Origin: Thiotrichales bacterium
Lineage (GTDB): Bacteria > Pseudomonadota > Gammaproteobacteria > Francisellales > CACEW01
Reading direction: 5' to 3'
Length of the DNA stretch: 19,463 nucleotides
Assembly (NCBI GenBank): GCA_023266165.1
Contig: JAHFRR010000010.1
Span: 1-19,463 of the forward strand
Positions 7,803-16,500 of the stretch are shown piece after piece. A program made the position numbers and the translations under genes. Position 1 is the first letter of the stretch; each line of letters begins with the position of its first letter. The notes below the pieces were generated by a model. The model saw only the letters and a program-made list of their open reading frames with translations. It was not told the DNA's origin and ran no database searches.

Positions 7803-8209
7803 GCTGTTGATCAAGCTGCGCACTCTCTGGCGTAGATTTTTTACGAGCACCTGGTGTGGCGTATTAGCGATCTATAACACCCTTGTTATTTATTTTTAAT
7901 AACGCTATATTAAAAAATTTTTTGAAATAAAATGCATTGTAACGTATGTCACAAGCGTTTTTTGGGTATTTTTAGGCTGAAAACCAATCTTTTCTGTGAC
8001 ATTAATATAGATAGCTATTTTCACTCATCATGATATAAAATCTTATAAATATTGATATTAACTCTTTCTTTTTAAATAAGTTATTTTTATTTTACATACT
8101 TATTTTCTTTAAATAATTATTGATAGATAGTAAATTTAAAGTCAAACCGCTTGCGTGTAACAGGAATTTGTCGTCTAATGGGGGTGTAGAGTTTATCTGA
8201 ATATATTTC
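7803..8209. other. AT-rich non-coding spacer between divergent operons
   Basis: No gene is visible in these roughly 400 bases. From about 7885 to 8140 the sequence is markedly richer in A and T than the coding DNA on either side, with many A and T tracts. One is the self-complementary AAAAAATTTTTT at 7912-7923. There is also a short weak inverted repeat GTTATT/AATAAC (7885-7890 and 7898-7903). The base composition suggests curved DNA and possible binding of a nucleoid-associated silencer, which is inference. Confidence 0.7.
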
Positions 8210-8238
8210 TTGAGGAAAGCATGGTTTTATGTTATATT
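8210..8238 (+). promoter_or_regulatory. sigma70-like promoter for the three-gene unknown operon
   Basis: A -35 TTGAGG (8210-8215, four of six) and a -10 TATATT (8233-8238, five of six) are separated by exactly 17 bases. Transcription would start near 8245, about 25 bases before the preferred start codon of the first gene. The flanking upstream DNA is AT-rich, which could supply an UP-like element. Confidence 0.6.
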
Positions 8239-8256
8239 GATTTAGTGTGAAAACGT

Positions 8257-8262
8257 AGGGAG
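8257..8262 (+). promoter_or_regulatory. Ribosome binding site that selects the third of three ATG codons
   Basis: AGGGAG ends only one base before the first ATG (8264), four bases before the second (8267) and seven before the third (8270). Normal spacing favours the third ATG, so the protein probably starts Met-Asn-Asn followed by the Ala-Pro run. Confidence 0.55.
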
Positions 8263-8269
8263 AATGATG

Positions 8270-10489
8270 ATGAACAACGCACCAGCACCAGCACCAGCAC
8301 CAGCACCAGCACCAGCACCAGCACCAGCACCAGCACCAGCACCAGCACCAGCACCAGCACCAGCACCAGGCGTTGGCGTCGTGGAGTCAAAGTCAGGAGG
8401 GATGCTTCCCCGCCATGCAGGGGGGGCGGCACTTGCTCGGTTAGAAGAAGTTCGCGCAGATGTTGCGGTGAGCAACAAAGTAACGACAACGCAAGGTGCT
8501 AGTATCAATATTTTGGCCCCATTCACGCAAGTATTTAACGACCGCGTGTTGGAGTGGAAAAAAAATAAGGATGATAAACACTTCCCTGAGATCGTAAATT
8601 TCTTGAAAATTCATGACTACAACACAGGCTTTTCGCATTTGGTCTCAACTTTTGAGCCCGGCAGAAAAAAGATAGTCTACAAGCTTGTACCGCTTGAGGT
8701 TGTGAGCCCTACTATCCATGATGTAGGCCATTTGCTTATAAAAGATTATAGCGAAACTCTTTGCAACCTGGGCGCGGATTCTGCCTTTCCGCAAACAGGG
8801 CATCGCTATTTTGCATTCAGTATTCTGTCGAGAATGATTGTAAAACTCGCAAAAGAAGATAATGATGTTATACGTGTTACGATGGTGTCTGCTTTGCGAG
8901 AGTTTGCGGATTTTCTGCTTACTACACCAATGGAAGATAGAACTTCAAAGCATCAGGCTGACTATTTTACGATCTATAACTTGACGATTCTCTCTGTGAG
9001 TCTCATGGTTAGTTCTTATGAGGTGAGTCGCCCCATTGATGAAGTGAAAGTGGCCTCTCGGTATTTAAGTGGGAGTTCGGAGTATGCGTTGACGGTGTTG
9101 TCACATGCTGCACGTGAGCTTTTCTTAACGCCTGATAAAGTTCAGAAAACGTTTTCCTATGACAATCTTGAAGGGGCGGCGCAGGTATATGGGGTTTCTC
9201 TTGAAGGCAATGCGATGCTTTTGAAATTTTTCTTAGGGAGCCCTGAGTTTGATCAGCAGGAGGGCAGCTATGCCGTAGTGCTGCAGCAACTGGCAAAGGT
9301 GATTGAGGGGAAAGAACGTATCGATGAGACGGCTAAGCAGTATTCTGGTAGGCATTATCAAGGTACATCTGCGGCGGCGATACTTCGTAAACGCTTTCCG
9401 AGCACGAGTGATGGAAGTGCTTTAATGAGCCAAGATAAGGTTCCCTTGACACGGCTGAAGCTGAGGCCAAGCGAATGCGTAGCCGTGGCAAGTGTTATTC
9501 TGCAGGGGGCATACGTGCTTCTAAAGTCAGCTACAGGAGCTTTTCGCGCGTTTTCCAGGGAATTTGATACCATTGGTTCTCAAACTACGCAGATCGTTTT
9601 TGCAGATAAGTTGTTATTGCACGCGGCTGATATCGCAGTTGTTTTGCAAATTCTGTCGGTGTTTATCAGTATTGCAAAAGACTACGCCGGTGGGATGGCT
9701 ATGTTCTACAAAAACGCTAGCAACGCAGCTACGAATCGATTGCCTAAAGTGCTTAACGTTTTTGATGATATCGAGGAAGCGCTCGCTGAGATCAATGTCT
9801 CATGCGATCTATTCATGACGGTGATGCGAAATTCATCAGCGCGAGTTGATGGGTATATGAAAGCGCTGACAGCAATCGATATGCGTCTCGGAGGAGAACC
9901 TGCTGACTCTCTTCCTGTGTTACAGAATTTATTCACCCATTCACAACAGAGAATTGCAGATGTGCAGGCTCAGTTGGAAAACCAAGCAGGCAATACAAGA
10001 ACTGCTTTAGTATGTTGCCAGCATGCAGACAGTATTACTTTTCTTTTGAATGGGATACAGAGTTTTCAGCGTAACTGTGCTCTGATGAATACAGTAGGTG
10101 TAAGCCAACTGATAGAAGGCGAGAGTGCTGGAGTCAACGCTATGATCAGAATGCCTATTGGGCTCAATCTTCCGCCTGCTATGTGGAGTCGGCTGACTAA
10201 TGAAGCTCGCGTGGAGGTAGTGCGCGCATGGCAGATGACGCAAGAGAGGCCGCTGGCCCTTACAGCAGAGCCCTCTGTGGCAGCTACTGCTCCTACAACA
10301 GGGAGTGCTGTTGGCTCTTCTACAGCTTCTACAACGCCGGCGCGACAGACCATCCTCAATGGTAACGCACAAAACAGTAACAGTAATATAGCAACGGGCT
10401 ATCCAAGTGTTGTGGCAGTTGATAATGTGTCGGCGAGATCATCATCAGATGATGGCTCAGATGATGAGTCAACGGTTCCGAATAATTAA
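8270..10489 (+). CDS. Protein of unknown function with an N-terminal (Ala-Pro)15 run
   Basis: A 739-residue protein that I do not recognise. Residues 4-33 are 15 Ala-Pro dipeptides, which should form a stiff extended arm, followed by a Gly/Val-rich linker (34-65). From about 70 to 655 the sequence looks like a mainly alpha-helical globular region. It contains a hydrophobic stretch (FTIYNLTILSVSLMVSS, near 235-252) that could be a buried helix. I see no signal peptide and no enzyme motif. The last 80 residues (about 660-739) are Ala/Thr/Ser/Asn-rich and probably disordered, ending in an acidic serine cluster SSSDDGSDDES. The downstream giant gene starts 42 bases after the stop with no terminator between, so the two are co-transcribed. 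A role as a secreted or surface structural protein or host-directed effector is possible. The sequence does not decide this. Confidence 0.8.
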   Translation: MNNAPAPAPAPAPAPAPAPAPAPAPAPAPAPAPGVGVVESKSGGMLPRHAGGAALARLEEVRADVAVSNKVTTTQGASINILAPFTQVFNDRVLEWKKNKDDKHFPEIVNFLKIHDYNTGFSHLVSTFEPGRKKIVYKLVPLEVVSPTIHDVGHLLIKDYSETLCNLGADSAFPQTGHRYFAFSILSRMIVKLAKEDNDVIRVTMVSALREFADFLLTTPMEDRTSKHQADYFTIYNLTILSVSLMVSSYEVSRPIDEVKVASRYLSGSSEYALTVLSHAARELFLTPDKVQKTFSYDNLEGAAQVYGVSLEGNAMLLKFFLGSPEFDQQEGSYAVVLQQLAKVIEGKERIDETAKQYSGRHYQGTSAAAILRKRFPSTSDGSALMSQDKVPLTRLKLRPSECVAVASVILQGAYVLLKSATGAFRAFSREFDTIGSQTTQIVFADKLLLHAADIAVVLQILSVFISIAKDYAGGMAMFYKNASNAATNRLPKVLNVFDDIEEALAEINVSCDLFMTVMRNSSARVDGYMKALTAIDMRLGGEPADSLPVLQNLFTHSQQRIADVQAQLENQAGNTRTALVCCQHADSITFLLNGIQSFQRNCALMNTVGVSQLIEGESAGVNAMIRMPIGLNLPPAMWSRLTNEARVEVVRAWQMTQERPLALTAEPSVAATAPTTGSAVGSSTASTTPARQTILNGNAQNSNSNIATGYPSVVAVDNVSARSSSDDGSDDESTVPNN
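8279..8368 (+). repeat. Perfect hexamer repeat (GCACCA)15
   Basis: Fifteen identical tandem copies of GCACCA fill 90 bases without a single mismatch and encode Ala-Pro dipeptides at the N-terminus of the first unknown gene. Codon degeneracy would allow drift, so the perfect identity implies recent expansion by replication slippage. Because the unit is two codons long, copy-number changes keep the reading frame and alter only the length of the arm. Confidence 0.98.
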
Positions 10490-10517
10490 TTTTCTAAGAT
10501 TGAATATTTTTTCTCAC

Positions 10518-10526
10518 AGGAGGTGA
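10518..10526 (+). promoter_or_regulatory. Full-length Shine-Dalgarno sequence before the giant gene
   Basis: AGGAGGTGA is complementary over nine bases to the usual 3' end of bacterial 16S rRNA. An in-frame GTG at 10523 lies inside this site and an ATG follows at 10526, but both are too close to it. The ATG at 10532 is 8 bases beyond AGGAGG, so I take it as the start. Confidence 0.75.
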
Positions 10527-10531
10527 TGAGC

Positions 10532-13500
10532 ATGTTTACGAACAATCAAGTTTATTGTTTTTCTTCGCAGACAGGTACTAAGAAGCCGGTTAAGATCTAC
10601 GTGACTCCAGAGCTTTTATTGTCAGTGAGAGAAGTATTGGAGACTCCAGCAGAAAGAGTTCAAGCGCTACAAGCTCGTCTAAACCCAGCAGATTACCAGG
10701 CGCTACAAGCAAAAAAACGAAAATTTAGCTTAGGTGAGTATTTGTTTTCGGCAACTTCAAGGAGTCTTCTCCGTCAAATATGGGCTACTCAATCTTCTGA
10801 GACAAAATGGGAAAGCGTGAGCCAGGATGGGACTGCGAGAATCATCTATGAGCTTATTCAGGATGTCCCAACAGACGAAACAGTCTATGGTTTGAAACCC
10901 GACTATACTCCAATGTCTTCGGTCAAAGATGAGAAGCAGGATGAGGTGACGCCTGGGCTAAAGAAAAAGGGGTCTGCAGATGGTACGGAATCCCTATTGG
11001 GTTCTGTGGCCAAAAGCATTAAAAGAAAGCTGTTTCTCGACACACCGAGCCAAAAGCCGCAAAAATCTCAAGGGCTTCCTCCTAGTGATGAAATGAAAAG
11101 TCATGATGGCGGTGTAGGTGGTGATGTCGCTGCTTTATTGAGGGTGAATGCTCAGGTTGCGAAGCCATTTTTTGATCGTAGTGACTTGGTGAAAACACTT
11201 TGTGATGCGTTTTTATCTCTTGAGTTTCAAAAGCAAGTTGTCAATGTGACAAGCGCTTCTAGCGAAGCGCTGCAAAAGCCTCAAGCTCAGAATCAGCCAG
11301 CATTGGTGAAGTCGTTCTTGTCATGTACAGGAAAGGCGTGTCCAAATGATCCAGACGCTTTTTTTAGTCTTACAGAGAGTTGTTGGAAAGAGTTTCGAAT
11401 GTATCTTAAAGAAGCAGATGTTTCGAATTTTTTATACCTTTACCATGTAGCCCGTGCCAGTGGTTATGCCAGTGTCATGAGTGTCGTTCCCATTATGCAT
11501 GAGAAGGTAGGGGGGGAGAATAGGACTTTCTTCACAGGCGAGGCGGCGCGCGTTGTTTTTAATGCAGCGGTAGAGAGTGGATTTCCAGTTGCTCAGGGGA
11601 GCTCAGAATCTCCAGGCATAAAAAACATAATCGACGAAAGTATAACATTGCTTAAGAGGTGGGTTGAGGGCCTTAAGAGCGTGACAGGTGAGCTGACGCC
11701 TGAGCAGGCAGCCTTGTATAATACAGCTCGAAGTCTATTTTTGGCAGCAGAAACTGCCCTGAACACGTTGGTGGTGGGCTCTTTTGAGCCATATCTTTCT
11801 GGTGAGCTGAGGGCACAGTATCAGGCGCTGCGCCTTTGCTTTGTTGCAGAGGATGAGGATGAAAGTCATCCTGCGATAGAGTGGCATAATCATTTGGTTG
11901 CGGCTGCTGTGGAATTGGGGAGGCTTCCCTCTGATCCACACGCTTGTAAAAATAAACTTACAGAGATTGGAAAGCTTTTAGATAAGGTTCCGGTTGAGGG
12001 GCTCTCTCTTGTTGCTGTCGACATCGGGAAACGTCAAAAGCTCGAGCAAGACTATCGAAATGCCTTGACCCATACCGATGTGGTGCTCCTTCTGAAAGAG
12101 CTAGAGAGCGTTTCAGATTCATCGATTTTGGAGACTTTGCAGAAAAAACTAGAGACTATTCGTACAGCAAGGGAGGCTGTTTCAGGCTTTAATTTTGCTC
12201 AAAATTTGGCTTTATCCTGCGTTGCAGAATGGCATCAGGCACAACAATGGGTTGCTTTCAAAAGCAAAATACTGCTTGCAGATGCTACGATTACGAATTT
12301 AGAGACGTTGAGAACTTTTTTAGAGAGTGCGAAGTGGTCTGAGGTTTTGCCGATAGCGTCGATGGAGGTGGGCCAGGCGTGCACAGCCTTATTCCAGCAC
12401 GTAATCAAGCTGAGTGCTCTCATAGAGGCATTGAAAGTTTTGCCTCAGGATTTCACGCAGGTACAAGGCTTTTTGGGGACTACTGCTGTGCAAACGCATG
12501 GCCAGGTCATCCATCAGCTTAAAGCATTGCAGGGTGCCTTGGTGCTCCAGACAGAGCAAAAGCATTCAGATACTGGAGATATACTTCAGAAGGTGTTGAA
12601 GGAAAACACGACGTTGCGTGATCAGGTGGAGCAGGCACAGACATGGCTGACAGAAACGGAGCCTACAGCCCTACGTCGTTTTCACCTATTAGAGGTCACA
12701 GAGGCTAAAGACGATGAGAAGGCCAATGCGTATGCAAATATTGCTCAAGAGTGTGGAGCGTTGGAGCGTCAGATACAGGGTTTCGTGAAGGCAGGGGTGC
12801 CGGAGGGGTGGTTTAAAGAGTCAGGTGCGTTGATTCAAGCTCTAAAGGGAAGGTGTCTAGAGGCTTCTGGGACAGAGGTTGTTAGGGTAGATGGACAGTC
12901 TGTGTTTCGCAAGAGAGGTTCGATCGTGCCATTGTCAACGCCAGAGCAAGTGTTGGGTACTCCCAGGATAATACGTGCTGTGAGTAACCCTCAGGCCCCA
13001 ATGCAGATGACGCCACCTCCAGTGGCTTCAATGGGATTCACGACGCCCCCCTTTACACCACAGAGAAAGATGACTCAGCCAACAGAGCCGCTCAGTAGGT
13101 CAAAAGGGAGCTCTACCTCACTGACTGGTGTCTCAAACCAGAATACTGTTGCTGTGACGTGGGTGTTAAGTTATATCCCTTCTTATGGGGAGGATGCGCA
13201 GATATTGCAGTCGCTGAGAGGAGAGCTAAAAGGTCATGTCAATAATCGAGTTGCTTTGCAGCCTTTAAATGCAGCTGTTGAGGGATCAGCTCTGTCTGTG
13301 CTGTATCGCGCAGTGCCCAAGAAGTCGCTTATGTTTGACATGAGCACGTCTAAAGAAGAGAAGGCTTGTCTGGATGCTCTGAAAGTTGCTGGCTGTGCCG
13401 CGTTGTGTGCTTTCTGGAAAGAGCTAGGATGCCCTCAAAGTACCGTGCTGACTTGCATAGAGGCGCCAGCAGATGAAGTGGCTTTCAGAGATGTGCCTCG

Positions 13501-16500
13501 AGGGATTATGCAGAAGGCAGAGCTCGCTGAGAAGCGAGAAAAGGTGAAGAACATCATTGCCGTTATGGAGAAAGAGACAGGTAATCCAGTTGAGTTGCAG
13601 CAAGATTTAGAGCAGCAGCTTCAGCTGTATCCACAGGCTTTACAAGGGCCGCAGCATCAGTTGTCTTGCTATAAAGCATATTGCAAAGAAGGTACTGCAA
13701 AGATTCAAGGGGCGTTAGCGGCATTGGACGCGTCTTCTGGGGATGCTTTTACACTTGAGGAGGCTGGGATAAAATCTTTTCAAAGGCAATACCAGGCGCT
13801 GAGTGAGTTAAAAGATCAGTATCTTGGAGTAGGGTGTTTTGTTAAAAGAGATTTGCCTGGCAGTTTGCTGGATCAGGTGATTGCAGCGCAGCGTGCGGCT
13901 CTTACGCGCTATGTGAAAGATCTTAGTCCTCACATCACTTCTACTTCTTTTATAGCAACAGCAGATTTCAAGGCGTTGGAGACCATGCGCGTAGAGCACC
14001 TAGACTTTATTCGAGCGCATTTAGAGGGGTTGCCTGATGATGGGCCTCGCAAAGCGATCGACGCGCTGATGCGGGGCATTGCTTTGAAGGTGGCGGTGCT
14101 TCAATCGGTAACACCAAGTGTTTGGTCTCTACAGTCATTGCAAACATATTTGGGGAAACTGAAACAAGAGATCGAGAACGGCTTAGCTTGCCCTGAGTAC
14201 ACGGATGAAGCGCAGCGGGTCTCAAAAGCAAACGCAGCACTTGAGAAACTGCGAAGCACTCAGGCATTGTTGAAGTGCTTTCCCCTAGAGACCGTGTACG
14301 GGCTCAGTTTAACTACTACTGACTCTCATCAGTGGTGCAAGAAGATTCAGGCGTTGCAAACACAATGTTCGCAGGCACAGAAGGCTCTAACGGCGCTTAT
14401 AGCATTTGACAAGCTCTGGAATACTCAAGTACGTGCTTCACTGTATGAAAGAGCACTGTACGCACCCAAGGCTGTTGAGGGTGAGGCAAAAAAATTATGG
14501 GGGTCTTTTGTGGAGATGCCCCTTGAGAAAGCGCAGGTATGGTTTCGGGGGTTTGCAGCTTTTTATACAGCGTATGTTGACAAAGAAGCTGTTGAGAGTG
14601 CAATGCATGGGTACTCATCCTCCCACGCAACGAGGGCGCAGGAGCCTGGGCAGGTGAAGGTAGAGCATGCGGTATTTAAGTTCTTGCAACCATCTAAGGT
14701 GTCGCCTTCTCCCAAGAGTGACGCGCAGGATGATCGGATCAGTGAAACAGACAGTGATGCTCTTCCAAGTCCAGTAGGCGGCGCTCAAGCGGAGTCAAAA
14801 GCGTCGGGGGAGGTGTCTTCTGCAGGGCGTGCGCGCGTATTATCAGAAACATATCCAGCGGCATTTGAGAAAGTGGCCTCTGAGTTTATTACGCTGGTAT
14901 ATCAGCAAAGTCTTCATTACAAGGACATATATTTGCGAGATAACACGAACTTTTTGTCTGTCGGAGCGGCTACGCTTGGAGCAAGTAAGGGTTTGCAAGC
15001 TTCGATATCAAAGCAAATGCCAGGTGAGAAGGCGGAGATTATTGATCATTACCAATTTGCTGTGTTGGCCGTTGCTGCTTGCATGACAATAGAAAGGGAC
15101 AGCGGGAAAATTAAAAGATGGTTGCAGGGTAAGCCGAATCAAGAGCGGCCTGTGGTGCCCCTCAAGATGTTAGTGACGAACTTTATAGGGCATGAGCTTA
15201 CTACGGCTGCTGCGTTGGAAAAAGACCTAGAGCGTAGGGTTCTGGAGGAAGCTATTGTAGCAGATCTAAATAAGGCTTTACCGAGCGTTCAGGGCAGAGA
15301 CGTTGCGTTTGTACAGCAGGCTGCTGCAAGCATTCATAGAGTGTTACAGCAACATCAGAAAAATATCGAACTGCTTCATGAGTCTGGTGTGACAGGCGAC
15401 TTTGAGAGGGTGTCTGCTGTGCTGCTACGTGCTCAGACGGCACTCGCGATGTTGCAGGCTCGTGAGCAGGTATTGGTATCGATAGGGCAGTTGACGGAGC
15501 TGCAAGCGCCACCTATAGAAAGTAAGGACAGCGATAGGCTCAACAACTCAAGCAAAACCCCAGAGCAAATAGTGTTGCAAGCGCAATTGCTCACAACTCT
15601 GGGTAGTGATTTCTGCCAAAGTGAGGTAGTAGGCTTAGGCCTTGTTTTTGAGTTGAAAAAACGCCGTGAGACTTTTTATGAAGAAGCAAAAGAGCTCTTG
15701 TTATGGACTCTTGCGAACGTTCGAAGCACTGCTTGGATGGGTGACTTGGCAAAAATCCTTCCTGAAGACATGCAGGCACAGCTCAAGCTGCGCTTGGATG
15801 CTCTGCCAGAAATACAGCTTAAGGTAGATGTGGCAGTAGCTACAGAACTGTTGCAGGCATCAACGCCTTTCACAGAAGCGTTGGCGTGTTGGGGGCTTCA
15901 TAAGCCAGAACTGTCAGAGAGAATAAATTTAAGCAAGGCTGTCACCTCTCAAGATAGGCTGATGCAGCTGGAAGGTACCTTGCAAACCTTGCAAGACCAG
16001 AATAGACAGTTAGCGCAGGCGCTTTGGAATCTCAAGAGTGAGAAAGAACCAGAGCAGCGTTTAGTGGCGCGAACGTCATCAACGACAGTTTTGCCAAGTA
16101 TGGGTGAGAGCAAAGAAGAGGCTGAGCGTGTGCAATCACGCGCTATGCCAGTCGCTCCTGCGACAGTTGGTGAGAAGTGTGCAGCCATTCTCAGTGCTGT
16201 TGTGTTACAGCAGAGTCTTGGAAGCCCCATTCAAGAGGCCAACTTGCAGAGTTTAGTGGGCGTGCAAACTCAAGTGGCTTTAACGGGTGAAGCAGAGCGT
16301 TTTGCGCAAGAGCAGGAGCGGCAAGATATTGTATCCGCAGTGGCTCAAGTTTTTGCAGGTCCAAATGCTCGAAGCATCTTTCTCCCAGCGCAAGTATTAC
16401 AGATCGGTATTGGCAGTGCAGTGGCGAATGAGTTTGACAGGCTTAAGCGAGAATGCGTTCAGGGGCGGTCAAGTTATCAAGATACGGTCGCTCTTTTGAA

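Noticed and set aside
7885..7926. Weak hairpin plus A/T tract as an intrinsic terminator
   Set aside because: The stem is only six A/T-rich pairs, and no gene on either strand ends into it.
8279..8368. The tandem array as a possible CRISPR array
   Set aside because: It is a contiguous 6-base repeat with no spacers, and no cas genes are present.
8232..8526. Two minus-strand open frames across the hexamer repeat, rich in Leu-Val or Ala-Gly dipeptides
   Set aside because: They exist only because the repeat lacks stops in every frame. The plus-strand frame has the promoter, ribosome binding site and long continuation.
10523..10531. GTG (10523) and ATG (10526) starts for the giant gene
   Set aside because: They lie inside or directly against the Shine-Dalgarno sequence, while the ATG at 10532 has normal spacing.
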